A stretch of 64,000 bases of DNA from Clostridium cuniculi (GTDB taxonomy: Bacteria; Bacillota; Clostridia; Clostridiales; Clostridiaceae), in the NCBI RefSeq assembly GCF_004353185.1, contig NZ_SMUS01000006.1, forward strand, positions 1 through 64,000, given 5' to 3'. Within the stretch, counting starts at the first letter, position 1; each line of letters begins with the position of its first letter. The notes under the pieces are model-generated. The model saw only the letters and a program-made list of their open reading frames with translations. It searched no databases and had not been told where the DNA came from. Positions 1 to 8,697 of the stretch are shown here, piece by piece. The translations under genes and the position numbers were made by a program.

Positions 1-494
1 TATGGCTCTTCCCCGGAGGCACACCCATATATTGGCTCTTAATCACAAAAATGAATAAATTTATTCATTGATTAATAAAAAGAATACTAAAAATGCAAGA
101 TAGACTAGCAAAAATCAATAAAAAATAAAAAGTTAACAAAAAGTTAACAATTAATCTTGTAAAAGTAGGTTATAATTGATAATATCATAATAGTTCGAAA
201 GAATTAAAATGGTACAGTGTGGCAACTGATTCTATTAAAAAATACACCGTAAGGTGTATTTTTTTTATGTAAAATTATAGTTGTAATAGTATAGTGATAT
301 CATAAAAGAAAATGTTTATAAGAGAAGAGTTTACTTAGATAAGTAGAGTATATTTTAATAAATACAAATATATATACTATGTTTATAAGGGATATAATAT
401 AGTATATAATATTAATAGTTTATTAATTTAAAAATTCAGTATATTAATATGAAGATAATTAACACAAATAAAAAAGATAAAACGTGATTGATAG
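1..494. other. Intergenic region at the window edge
   Basis: No open reading frame of note. The first 50 bases are locally GC-richer and contain the word GGCTCTT twice (4-10 and 35-41) and CCCCGGAGG at 12-20, the same word that ends the GC-rich palindromes found later in the window. This may be the tail of a repeat or mobile element cut by the window edge. Further in, TATAAT at 171-176 could be a -10 box (no good -35 seen), and a clear terminator hairpin follows at about 240-268. The rest is A+T-rich sequence leading to rlmD, in which I see nothing else. Confidence 0.5.
239..270 (+). terminator. Rho-independent terminator
   Basis: AATACACC and GGTGTATT form a short stem followed by eight T residues. 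No gene lies directly upstream, so it ends either a transcript entering from outside the window or a short RNA starting near the TATAAT at 171. Confidence 0.75.
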
Positions 495-1874
495 GTGATA
501 AGATTGGTAGAAAAGAATAAAGAGTATATATTAGATATAATTTCTCAAGGATATGAAGGAGAAGGAATAGCTAAAATTAATGATACATTTCCTATATTTA
601 TAGAGGGAGCATTAAAGGGTGAAAAAGTTAATGTAAGAATAGTAAAGTCTAAAAAGAATTTTGCTTATGCTAAGTTAATTGATGTAATAGAACCATCAAA
701 GGAAAGGTGTGAGGCAAAGTGTAACATAAATAAAAGATGCGGCGGTTGTAAGCTACAGCACTCTACATATAAAGAGCAATTAAATTTTAAATTTGAAAGA
801 GTAAAAGATTGTATAACTAAAATAGGAAAATTAGATAATAGTATAGTTAAATTCCCATTAGGAATGGAAGAGCCTTGGAGATACAGAAATAAGGTTCAAT
901 TACCTATAGGTATGGTAAACGGAGAATTAAAGATAGGATTCTTTGCACCGAGAAGCCATGAAATAATAGATATGGAAACTTGTTTAATTCAAGATGAAAT
1001 AGCTGATAAGGTAGTTGAATTAACAAGACAATGGATAAAGAAAAATAATATAAAGCCATATAATATTGATGGAAAGTATGATGAAACAGGAATACTTAGA
1101 CATATAATGATTAGACGTGGATTTACCACTAATGAGGTAATGGTTGTTTTGGTTACTAATGGAGACAAATTACCTAATAAAGATGAATTTGTAAAATTAA
1201 TAGTTAATAATATACCAGGAATAAAGAGCATAGTACAAAATGTTAATTCTAAACCAACTAATGTAATATTAGGGCAAGAATGCATAACATTATGGGGAGA
1301 GCCTACTATAAGTGATTATATAGGCGATTTTAAATTTAATATATCACCATTATCATTCTTCCAAGTTAATCCTACTCAAACGGAAGTTTTATATGGTAAG
1401 GCTTTGGAATATGCTCAATTAACTGGAGATGAAACTGTATTTGATGCATATTGTGGAACTGGAACAATAACTTTATTTCTATCACAAAAGGCAAAGAAGG
1501 TTTATGGAGTAGAAATAATTCCACAAGCTATTGAAAATGCAAATATAAATGCTAAAGAAAACAATGTTGATAATGTTGAGTTCTTTGTTGGAGAATCAGA
1601 AGTTGTTATACCTGATTTAATAAATAAAGGGGTAAAAGCTGATGTAGTTGTTGTAGATCCACCAAGAAAAGGTTGCGATATTAAGTTATTAAATGCTATA
1701 ACTAACATTAATGCTGAAAGAATTGTATACGTAAGTTGTGACCCAAGTACTCTAGCTAGAGATTTAGCTATTTTAGAGGAAAATGGATATAAAACACTAG
1801 AAGTACAGCCAGTAGACATGTTCCCTCAAACTGCTCACATTGAGAACGTAGCTTTGCTTATCAAGGAACGATAG
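495..1874 (+). CDS. rlmD: 23S rRNA (uracil-5-)-methyltransferase RlmD/RlmCD family
   Basis: Makes 5-methyluridine in 23S rRNA using S-adenosylmethionine. The 459-residue protein has an N-terminal TRAM-type RNA-binding region, a four-cysteine iron-sulfur motif ([14 protein letters not shown], residues about 72-86), the SAM-binding motif [14 protein letters not shown] and the catalytic motif [13 protein letters not shown]; all key residues are present. In Firmicutes this family can modify U747, U1939 or both, so the exact target is open. The frame opens with GTG at 495, but the AGGTGA at 493-498 suits the TTG at 504 better, so the true start may be three codons later. The 3' end is odd: its last bases are repeated 116 bp downstream, and the second copy would encode a different C-terminus (see the repeat entries). 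Convincing family assignment. Confidence 0.93.
   Translation: MIRLVEKNKEYILDIISQGYEGEGIAKINDTFPIFIEGALKGEKVNVRIVKSKKNFAYAKLIDVIEPSKERCEAKCNINKRCGGCKLQHSTYKEQLNFKFERVKDCITKIGKLDNSIVKFPLGMEEPWRYRNKVQLPIGMVNGELKIGFFAPRSHEIIDMETCLIQDEIADKVVELTRQWIKKNNIKPYNIDGKYDETGILRHIMIRRGFTTNEVMVVLVTNGDKLPNKDEFVKLIVNNIPGIKSIVQNVNSKPTNVILGQECITLWGEPTISDYIGDFKFNISPLSFFQVNPTQTEVLYGKALEYAQLTGDETVFDAYCGTGTITLFLSQKAKKVYGVEIIPQAIENANINAKENNVDNVEFFVGESEVVIPDLINKGVKADVVVVDPPRKGCDIKLLNAITNINAERIVYVSCDPSTLARDLAILEENGYKTLEVQPVDMFPQTAHIENVALLIKER
1841..1867 (+). repeat. Direct repeat, copy 1 (3' end of rlmD)
   Basis: A 27-base stretch covering codons for ENVALLIK at the end of rlmD. It recurs at 1957-1983 with a single base difference (G/A at the 16th base). 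Here it is followed by ACG-ATAG, giving the C-terminus ...IKER and stop. Confidence 0.85.
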
Positions 1875-1881
1875 TGAAGAA

Positions 1882-1978
1882 GATAAGTATTTAGCACGTT
1901 CCATGCAAAAGATGTCAAAGAGCGAATGAAGTGAGTGATTTGTAACATCTTACTGCTGAGAACGTAGCTTTACTTATC
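1882..1978. repeat. Imperfect palindromic element between the rlmD tail copies
   Basis: Outer arms 1882-1901 and 1958-1978 (GATAAGTATTTAGCACGTTC against GATAAGTAAAGCTACGTTCTC, reverse complement) and inner arms AGATGT/ACATCT at 1910-1915 and 1945-1950 make a nested hairpin. The loop region GAGCGAATGAAGTGAG resembles GAGCGAATAGCGAG in the centre of the element at 34782-35018, so both may belong to one family. The sequence after it, to 2070, contains further small inverted repeats. Confidence 0.6.
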
Positions 1979-1983
1979 AAGGA
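1957..1983 (+). repeat. Direct repeat, copy 2 (duplicated rlmD tail)
   Basis: Second copy of the rlmD 3' end, 26 of 27 bases identical to 1841-1867. In the rlmD frame it would read [14 protein letters not shown] and then stop at 1997-1999, a plausible original C-terminus. The 116-bp offset suggests that an element was inserted at, or generated a duplication of, the end of the gene. Confidence 0.8.
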
Positions 1984-2361
1984 GACATTAAATTCTTAGT
2001 GAAATCAAAGATTGAACTTAGAATTTAAGTCTGCATTTCGTAGAGTAGTGGAGAAATGTTAATCTAATAGAAAAAATATAGAATATACCAATGCACATAA
2101 TAAGTATTATTATGTGTATTTTTATATATTTAATTAATAGTTTTAAGATTTAATTAAAAATACTTATTAATGATAAGTAATAATGTATGCAAAAATATTA
2201 TATTATTAAATAAGTAGATTTTTTTATAAATAATAAAAGTCAATATACTTGATTTGTTAAATAATTACTTAATATGATATAATTCTAATTATGGAATTAC
2301 AATAAATTGATATTTTTAAGCTAATTTAATAGTTTTAATAGAAAATAATTGTAGGTGGATT
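1984..2361. other. Intergenic, A+T-rich, small hairpins
   Basis: Two small stem-loops follow the duplicated rlmD tail: TTAAATTCTTAG with CTTAGAATTTAA (about 1988-2029), and GCATTTC with GAGAAATGT (about 2033-2059). The remainder is A+T-rich without an open frame and leads to the broken TetR gene. Confidence 0.45.
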
Positions 2362-2934
2362 ATGAATAATAAAAAAGAAGATGTGCACACAGCATTACAA
2401 GAAAGTTTTAAAAATTTAATACTGAAGCATAGCTTTGATAAAATAACTATAAAAATGATTACAGATGGAGCAGGACTTATTAGACCTACATTTTATAATC
2501 ACTATGCTGATAAATATGAAGTATTATAAGAAATTTGCTATGATGATATTTTCAAAGGTAGTGAAATGCTTATAGAAAATAAGATGCCTTTTGAGGCAAT
2601 ATATTATATGTTTTCAAGTATAGAAAATAATAGAGAATTTTATATTCAAGCATCAAGGGTAGAAGGACAAAATTCATTTGAAGAAATAATAAATAATAAT
2701 TTAATTAAAATTTTTAAATCATTATTTAAGTATTATGGTGCGGAAAGTAGTGGACAAGATAAATTTTCAGTGAACGATATTGCAGAATATTATGCTAGAG
2801 GTTTAACATTTATAATATTAAGATGGATAGAAAAAGGGATAAACATATCTGCAAAAGCCTTATCTAATAAATATAAATTATTAGTAACTAATTCATTAGA
2901 TGATATTATTCATGATTTAATAAATTATGAGTAA
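2362..2934 (+). pseudogene. TetR/AcrR-family regulator interrupted by an in-frame stop
   Basis: Reading from ATG 2362, the N-terminus is a typical TetR helix-turn-helix: ALQESFKNLILKHSFDKI, then TIKMITDGAGLIRPTFYNHY and ADKYEVL. A TAA codon follows at 2527-2529 (codon 56), and the same frame then continues without a gap as a normal TetR ligand-binding half to the stop at 2932-2934. There is no frameshift; one base change (AAA, CAA or GAA to TAA) explains it. The start has GTAGGTGG upstream. The C-terminal part resembles the DhaS-like or TetR_C-type group of short regulators. Its target is unknown; the next gene is the MntP-like exporter on the same strand. An ATG at 2566 could start a product without a DNA-binding domain, but I see no need to invoke it. 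Confidence 0.85.
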
Positions 2935-2947
2935 AATAGTAATTTTT

Positions 2948-2990
2948 ACACAATATATTATTAATAAGTTAATATATATTGTGTTTTTTA
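2948..2990 (+). terminator. Terminator after the TetR pseudogene
   Basis: ACACAATATATTA pairs with TAATATATATTGTGT, followed by a T-run. Confidence 0.7.
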
Positions 2991-3055
2991 TTATGTTAAA
3001 ATAACATTTTAAAATAATTGTAAAGAATAAAAATACAATTTAATAGGTTTGTAAG

Positions 3056-3084
3056 AGGACGACTACAAAGTCGTCCTTTTGTTT
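3056..3084 (+). terminator. Terminator or leader attenuator upstream of mntP
   Basis: AGGACGAC and GTCGTCCT form a perfect 8-bp stem followed by TTTTG. No gene lies between the previous terminator and this one, so it probably acts in the leader of the following gene or ends a short RNA. The conserved core of the yybP-ykoY manganese riboswitch was looked for here and not seen. Confidence 0.65.
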
Positions 3085-3170
3085 ATTTATATATACATTA
3101 AATTAAAATTATAGATTCATTAAATTTCTTGTGTTTACTAAAATTATATTTGGAGGAGGGAATTGGATGG

Positions 3171-3752
3171 ATGAATTTATGGGAAGTGCTTATAGTATCA
3201 GTTGGATTATCATTAGATGCATTTACAATAGCAGTTTGTAGAGGCTCTACACAAGGAAATTTAAAAAAATCAACAGCTATATTAGTAGGATTAATTTTTG
3301 GAGCAATTCAAACGCTAATGCTAGCGGCTGGAATGATAATTGCAATATATCCTATGTTAAATATACAAAATGAAAAAATAATATCAATAAATCAATGGTT
3401 TTCAGCAATTATATTATTTTATTTAGGAATAAAATTCTTTAAAAATGCATTTAAAGTTAGTGATCTTAGTGAAAGAAGGGAGGAGTTTTTTGGATATAAA
3501 GGAAGTATGGTTTTAGCATTGGCAACTAGTTTAGATGCATTTATTCTAGGAATTAGCTTTGGGTTATTAGGAACAGGAATTATAAGTAATGTAGCAATTT
3601 TATTTATTGTAACAAGCGCTTTAGTTGCTGTAGGGCTATGGGTTGGTTATTGCATAGGAAATAAGTACAAAAGACAGGTAGATATATGTGGGGCAATTAT
3701 TCTTTTAAGTATTGGTATAAAAGTTATTTGTAATTATTTTAATGTTATTTGA
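3171..3752 (+). CDS. mntP: MntP-like manganese efflux protein
   Basis: Predicted six-helix membrane protein that exports Mn(II). The family signature is visible twice: SVGLSLDAFTIAVCRG near the N-terminus and ATSLDAFILGISFG in the second half, reflecting the internal duplication typical of MntP (DUF204); the aspartates in SLDAF are the known functional residues. The start is placed at ATG 3171 (MNLWEVLI) because GGAGGAGGG lies 10 bases upstream and the family begins close to the first helix; the open frame extends upstream to 3129 without support. Length of about 193 residues is normal. The radical SAM gene starts 17 bases downstream, so the two may share a transcript, though no functional link is known. 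Confidence 0.85.
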   Translation: MNLWEVLIVSVGLSLDAFTIAVCRGSTQGNLKKSTAILVGLIFGAIQTLMLAAGMIIAIYPMLNIQNEKIISINQWFSAIILFYLGIKFFKNAFKVSDLSERREEFFGYKGSMVLALATSLDAFILGISFGLLGTGIISNVAILFIVTSALVAVGLWVGYCIGNKYKRQVDICGAIILLSIGIKVICNYFNVI

Positions 3753-3769
3753 AGGGGAGCGAGATCTAA

Positions 3770-5173
3770 ATGTTAAGTCCAAAGTATAAAATTCAACAAT
3801 TTGCTTTAAAACAACTCTTAGGATATTTAAAAAAGGATCCAGAAAATAATTTACCAAAGATCATAGGTTGGCTAAGAAAGTTTGATACAGAAAAAATATA
3901 TGTGGATCAATATGACATTATAGATGAATATTTAAAAGATCCAGAAAATAATTGGACTAAGTTAATGTGTAATATAATTAATAACGTTCATCCTAATATT
4001 GTTCAAACTGTATTCACAAACTTCTTATTAAATGCATCTATTAGAGGGTGGGCTGAAATACAAAGAAATAAAGATAAATATGGTCATGAAATACCATTCA
4101 CAATCCTTGTAGATCCAACTACAGCTTGCAATAAGCATTGTATAGGTTGTTGGGCAGCTGATTATAATAAATCTTTAAATCTAAGTTATGATGAATTAGA
4201 TAAGTTATTCACTGAAGGAAAAGAGTTAGGAATTTACTTTTATATAATGACTGGCGGAGAACCGTTAGTTAGAAAGACTGACATATTGAAGTTAGCTAAA
4301 AAACATAGTGATTGTGTATTTATGTTCTTTACAAATGGAACATTAATAGATCAAAAATTCTGTGATGATTTAATTGAAGTAGGAAATTTAGTACCAACTA
4401 TAAGTGTTGAAGGATTTGATGATGCAACAGATGGAAGAAGAGGAGATGGTTCTTGGAAAGATATTATGAGAGCTATGGATCTTATGAAATCTAATAAAAT
4501 TCCATTTGGATTCTCAACTTGTTTTACTACAGCTAATTGTGATAGCGTTTTATCTGAAGAATTTATAGATTTAATGATAGATAAGGGAGCATATTTCTCT
4601 TGGTATTTCACATTTATGCCAATAGGATGCAAGACAGATACATCATTAATGGCAAATCCAGATCAAAGAGAAAAATTATATAGAACTATTAGGGCTTGGC
4701 GTAGTACAAAATCTATATTTAATATGGATTTCTGGCATGATGCTGAATATGTTGGAGGTTGTGTTGCTGGAGGAAGAAGGTACTGTCATATTAATGCAAA
4801 TGGAGATGTAGAACCATGTGTATTCTGCCATTATTCAAATGCAAACATTAAAGATGTATCTTTAATAGAAGCTTTAGGACAACCATTATTTATGGAGTAT
4901 CAAAAGAATCAACCATTTAATGAGAATCAATTTAGACCATGTCCAATATTGGATAATGCACCTAAGATTGCAGAAATGGTTAAAAATTCAGGGGCAAAAT
5001 CTACAGAATATATAGATCCAGAAGATGTTGATGATTTATGTAAGAAGACTATTAACTATGGGTTAACTTGGGCAAAGAGGGCAGAGCCATTATGGGAAGA
5101 GAACCTAGAGAAAAAACAACATGATAAAGAAAAAAAGAATAAGAAAAAAGAAGAAGAATTAATAAAGAAATAA
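3770..5173 (+). CDS. Radical SAM protein with C-terminal Cys-rich domain
   Basis: 467 residues. The radical SAM cluster motif is C120-x3-C124-x2-C127 (TTACNKHCIGCW), followed by the SAM-binding MTGGEPL. A later region GGCVAGGRRYCHINANGDVEPCVFC supplies further cysteines as in SPASM or twitch-type auxiliary cluster domains. The first 110 residues are a helical extension and the last 30 are very rich in Lys and Glu. The substrate is unknown. It stands next to mntP upstream and a cyclopropane fatty acid synthase downstream, so a lipid-related role is possible, but that is inference from position only. SD AGGGGAG precedes ATG 3770. Confidence 0.85.
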   Translation: MLSPKYKIQQFALKQLLGYLKKDPENNLPKIIGWLRKFDTEKIYVDQYDIIDEYLKDPENNWTKLMCNIINNVHPNIVQTVFTNFLLNASIRGWAEIQRNKDKYGHEIPFTILVDPTTACNKHCIGCWAADYNKSLNLSYDELDKLFTEGKELGIYFYIMTGGEPLVRKTDILKLAKKHSDCVFMFFTNGTLIDQKFCDDLIEVGNLVPTISVEGFDDATDGRRGDGSWKDIMRAMDLMKSNKIPFGFSTCFTTANCDSVLSEEFIDLMIDKGAYFSWYFTFMPIGCKTDTSLMANPDQREKLYRTIRAWRSTKSIFNMDFWHDAEYVGGCVAGGRRYCHINANGDVEPCVFCHYSNANIKDVSLIEALGQPLFMEYQKNQPFNENQFRPCPILDNAPKIAEMVKNSGAKSTEYIDPEDVDDLCKKTINYGLTWAKRAEPLWEENLEKKQHDKEKKNKKKEEELIKK

Positions 5174-5254
5174 AATTAATAATCGGTAAATTAATGTATT
5201 ATTGAATAGAATTTATAAATATTGGAATAATTTAATGTAAGAGCTTATAAAGCT

Positions 5255-5331
5255 TTAAACCATTGTTATTAATTATATATTTATTAAATTCTCATATAGC
5301 GCCATAAATATATATTAATAACAATGGTTAA
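5255..5331. repeat. Large inverted repeat upstream of cfa
   Basis: Arms 5255-5283 and 5305-5331 (TTAAACCATTGTTATTAATT against its near-perfect reverse complement) form a stem of about 26 bp around a 21-base loop, followed by an A/T tail. It could terminate the radical SAM transcript or attenuate cfa. Confidence 0.7.
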
Positions 5332-5365
5332 TTTATTTTATAAACGCAGGAGAGGAGTTAACTAT

Positions 5366-6544
5366 ATGGATATAGAAAAGAATTTTTTTAAGACTTTCTT
5401 AAAAAACTTTGATGAAATTTCTTTTAGATTAAAGTTTTGGGATGGTGAAGAAATAAAGGTAGGACCTGATGAACCTAAATTTAGAATAATATTAAAGGCA
5501 CCTTTGAAAAAGAAGGACTTATTAACTAGTACTTCACTAACTTTTGGTGAAGCTTATATGAATGGAGATGTAGAAATAGAAGGTGATATGTTCACTGTAT
5601 TCAATGAACTACTAAAATGTATAGATAAATTCTCTACAAATTTTAAAAGTTTAAATAAAATATTTGGTGGCTCAACTTCTATGAAAAAGCAAAAGGAAGA
5701 AGTTTCATCACACTATGATATAGGAAATGATTTTTATAAAATATGGTTAGATGAAACATTATGTTATTCATGTGCATACTTTAAAAATGGAAATGAATCA
5801 TTATATGATGCACAAATGAATAAGATTAATCATATATTGAAAAAACTTAATCTAAGTGAAGGTTTAACTTTACTTGATATTGGTTGCGGTTGGGGTGGAT
5901 TACTTATAGAAGCAGCTAAACAATATAAAGTTAAGGGATTAGGAATAACATTAAGTGAAGAACAATATAAAAGATTTAAGGAAAGAATAAAAGAAGAGAA
6001 TCTTGAAGATTTCCTAGATGTAAAATTAATGGATTATAGAGAATTGAAAAAGAGTGGACTTTCATTTGATAGAATTGTAAGTGTTGGAATGCTAGAACAT
6101 GTAGGAAGACCAAATTATGATTTATTCTTTGAAAATGTTAATGCTGTATTAAAACAAGGTGGATTATTCTTATTACATTATATAAGTGGTCTTAAGGAAT
6201 CAGAGGGTGATGCTTGGATAAAGAAATATATATTCCCAGGAGGAGTTATACCAAGCTTTAGAGAGATAATAGAGATATCAGCTGATTATAACTATCATAC
6301 ACTTGATGCTGAAAGCTTAAGATTACATTATAAAGAAACATTATTACATTGGGCAAAGAACTTCGATGATAATATAGATGAAGTTAGAAAAATGTTTGAT
6401 GAAAAGTTTATAAGAATGTGGAGAATGTATTTATACTCTTGTGCGGCTTCATTTAATAATGGAATAATAGATTTACATCAAATACTATTTGTTAAGGGTG
6501 TTAATAATAACTTACCTATGACAAGAGAATATATGTATAAATAG
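5366..6544 (+). CDS. cfa: Cyclopropane-fatty-acyl-phospholipid synthase
   Basis: Adds a methylene bridge from S-adenosylmethionine across the double bond of unsaturated acyl chains in membrane phospholipids. The SAM-binding motif LLDIGCGWGGLLIEAA, the upstream VSSHYDIGNDFYKIWLD and SCAYF segments, and the C-terminal half with RMWRMYLYSCAASF are all characteristic. The start is set at ATG 5366 (MDIEKNFF) because AGGAGAGGAG lies just upstream; the open frame starts at 5324 inside the right arm of the hairpin, which is an unlikely place to initiate. Length of 392 residues is normal for the family. Clear assignment. Confidence 0.93.
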   Translation: MDIEKNFFKTFLKNFDEISFRLKFWDGEEIKVGPDEPKFRIILKAPLKKKDLLTSTSLTFGEAYMNGDVEIEGDMFTVFNELLKCIDKFSTNFKSLNKIFGGSTSMKKQKEEVSSHYDIGNDFYKIWLDETLCYSCAYFKNGNESLYDAQMNKINHILKKLNLSEGLTLLDIGCGWGGLLIEAAKQYKVKGLGITLSEEQYKRFKERIKEENLEDFLDVKLMDYRELKKSGLSFDRIVSVGMLEHVGRPNYDLFFENVNAVLKQGGLFLLHYISGLKESEGDAWIKKYIFPGGVIPSFREIIEISADYNYHTLDAESLRLHYKETLLHWAKNFDDNIDEVRKMFDEKFIRMWRMYLYSCAASFNNGIIDLHQILFVKGVNNNLPMTREYMYK

Positions 6545-6576
6545 TTTCAGTAATTAAATATATTAAAATCTTAACT

Positions 6577-6606
6577 AAAAAAAGTGGCCTAAGGCCACTT
6601 TTTTTA
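6577..6606. terminator. Bidirectional terminator between cfa and the PTS gene
   Basis: AAAAAAAGTGGCC and GGCCACTTTTTTT form a stem with A- and T-runs on both sides, serving the two convergent genes. Confidence 0.9.
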
Positions 6607-6645
6607 ACTCTAATATTTTAAATACATCAAATTTTTATAATAAAA

Positions 6646-8325
6646 TTATTCACCAAGAATTTCGTTTATAGCATTCTTGTAAGCATCTGCTTTTGCACCG
6701 AATATTGCTTGAATTCCGTTACCAACTTCAACAACACCAGCAGCACCAAGGTTCTTTAATTCGTCCTTGTTAACATTTGCTTTATCTTTTACTTCAACTC
6801 TTAATCTTGTGATACAAGCATCAACAGATACTATGTTTTCTTCTCCACCTAAAGCAGCTAATACTAAAGGAGCTTTTTCAGCTATTTCACCTTTAGCAGA
6901 AGTCTTTGGAGCAGCAGCGTCTGTAGTACCACCCTTAGAGTTTTGGAAATCAGCTTTAGTGTAAAGTTTAGTTTCTCCTTCGTTTTCATCTCTACCAGGA
7001 GTCTTTAAGTTAAATTTAGTAATCATGAAATAGAATACAAAATAATAAACTATAAAGTATACAATACCAACAAGAAGAACTGTTAACCATTTAGTTGGAA
7101 CTCCAGCACCTGCAGGAAGTAATCCGAATAAAGCATAATCAATGAATCCACCAGAGAATGTCATACCTATGAATACATTTAATACACCCATTAACATATA
7201 AGCTAAACCAGCGAATATACAGTGAATTACGTATAATACTGGAGCAACGAATAAGAATGTGAATTCTAATGGTTCAGTAATACCTGTTAAGAAAGAAGTT
7301 AATGCAGCTGTTGCTAATAATGAACCAACAACTTTTCTTTTACTTGGATTAGCTGCTTTATACATAGCAAGTGCAGCTCCAGGTAGACCAAACATCATTA
7401 ATGGGAATTTACCAGCCATGAATCTAGTTGTTCCGTTAACAATTTCGCTCATAGTTGAAGCAGAAGCACCAACTAAATCAGTCATACTTGATAATTGAAC
7501 AAAGTAAGCAGTATTTGCACCAGCAACTGTTTGAATTGAGCCATTAACTAATACGTTAGCTTCAACGAAAGATCCATACCAGAATGGAGTATAGAATACA
7601 TGGTGTAATCCAAATGGAATTAAAGCTCTTTCAAGAAGTCCATATAAGAAAGTACCAAAAGGTCCAGCATTTTTAACAAATGTAGATAACATACTGATAC
7701 CATCTTGAACAACTGGCCATGCAAATGCAAGTACTGCACCAACTAAAGCCATTGTAAGTGAAGTTATTATTGGAACAAATCTAGCACCTGAGAAGAATCC
7801 AATAACAGGTGGTAATTGAATTGTACAGAATCTATTGTGTAATAATGCAGTAACTATACCTGTAATGATACCACCAAATACAGACATATTTAATGTAAAT
7901 ATACCTAAGTTAGTAGTTACATAAGTTCCATATTCCCCAACAGAATCTGGAGTAAGAACTCCTAATTGAGTAACACCTAAAGCTAAAAGTGTAGAAACAA
8001 CTTGATTCATTACGATAAATCCGAATACTGAAGCTAAAGCAGCAGTACCTTTATCCTTTTTAGCTAAACCAACAGCAACACCAACAGCAAATAATATAGG
8101 TAAGTTACCAAATACTATATCACCTATGTTTTTCATAACAGTTAAAACAGCTGTTACAGCTGGAATATTAACAAATGCTATTAGCGGTTCGTAAATAGCA
8201 GGTGCATTGCTTAATCCTGCTATTCCTAGTAGTGCTCCACCAACACCTAGTAATATACCAGCGATTGGAAGAGCTGCAATTGGAAGCATGATTGCTTTAC
8301 CGATTCTTTGTAAAAATTGCATCAT
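6646..8325 (-). CDS. ptsG: PTS system EIICB component, glucose/N-acetylglucosamine family
   Basis: Sugar permease and phosphotransferase of the PEP-dependent system. Residues about 1-440 are the membrane EIIC domain with the signature GITEPLEFTFLFVAPVLY; residues about 480-559 are EIIB with the phosphorylated cysteine in VDACITRLRVEV. No EIIA domain is fused, so a separate EIIA is needed. The family covers glucose (PtsG) and N-acetylglucosamine (NagE) transporters; sequence by eye does not separate them, and the GlcT-like leader (next entry) tips the balance to glucose. The start has AGGAGG 9 bases upstream. Ordinary composition, single-gene transcript ending at the terminator shared with cfa. 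Confidence 0.85.
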   Translation of the reverse strand: MMQFLQRIGKAIMLPIAALPIAGILLGVGGALLGIAGLSNAPAIYEPLIAFVNIPAVTAVLTVMKNIGDIVFGNLPILFAVGVAVGLAKKDKGTAALASVFGFIVMNQVVSTLLALGVTQLGVLTPDSVGEYGTYVTTNLGIFTLNMSVFGGIITGIVTALLHNRFCTIQLPPVIGFFSGARFVPIITSLTMALVGAVLAFAWPVVQDGISMLSTFVKNAGPFGTFLYGLLERALIPFGLHHVFYTPFWYGSFVEANVLVNGSIQTVAGANTAYFVQLSSMTDLVGASASTMSEIVNGTTRFMAGKFPLMMFGLPGAALAMYKAANPSKRKVVGSLLATAALTSFLTGITEPLEFTFLFVAPVLYVIHCIFAGLAYMLMGVLNVFIGMTFSGGFIDYALFGLLPAGAGVPTKWLTVLLVGIVYFIVYYFVFYFMITKFNLKTPGRDENEGETKLYTKADFQNSKGGTTDAAAPKTSAKGEIAEKAPLVLAALGGEENIVSVDACITRLRVEVKDKANVNKDELKNLGAAGVVEVGNGIQAIFGAKADAYKNAINEILGE

Positions 8326-8400
8326 TTTATTATTCCTCCTAAAACTAATAATTTAAAATTATAAATAATAGCATGAACCTTAAAGATTTATAAAAACAAT

Positions 8401-8510
8401 AAAAAAAGGCTCAAATATCTATAAATTATAAACTTATCCCGTATTATTATTTGAGATAAAAAAATAATTTATACATATTTAAGCCTTGCCTGCATTACCA
8501 GTAACACGCT
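8401..8510 (-). promoter_or_regulatory. RNA antiterminator (RAT) overlapping a terminator, PTS leader
   Basis: Read on the minus strand, GTGTTACTGGTAATGCAGGCAAG (plus coordinates 8484-8506) fits the ribonucleic antiterminator bound by the BglG/LicT/GlcT proteins (a TGTTACTG...GCAGGCA core). It overlaps the left arm of a long terminator: AGGCTTAAATAT... pairs with ...ATATTTGAGCCT and is followed by T residues (plus 8401-8486). When the sugar is present a GlcT-type protein should stabilise the RAT and let transcription enter the PTS gene. No antiterminator gene is in this window. Confidence 0.85.
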
Positions 8511-8697
8511 TGTTTATTCAATTACAAAACATATGATAGCACAGCAAAAAAAAACTGTAAAGGTTTTTTAAAAAAAATTTTAAACAAAATAATAAATTAA
8601 AATTTTATTAACAATAAGTAAAACCATATTATTCATATTGAGATTTTAAAAATTATTATATAAAATAAAGATTATTAATTACTAGGGGGATGACCAA

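Noticed and set aside
1882-1978. Ordinary terminator of rlmD
   Set aside because: The structure is nested, lacks a T-run and overlaps a copy of the gene's own 3' end, so a simple terminator does not explain it.
2566-2934. Separate 122-residue gene
   Set aside because: It is the downstream half of the TetR frame after an in-frame stop; no ribosome binding site precedes the ATG at 2566.
2940-3170. yybP-ykoY manganese riboswitch in front of mntP
   Set aside because: The conserved core sequences were not found; only a simple 8-bp stem terminator is present.
5324-5365. Longer N-terminus of the cyclopropane synthase
   Set aside because: It would start within the right arm of a hairpin; AGGAGAGGAG and the family length point to ATG 5366.
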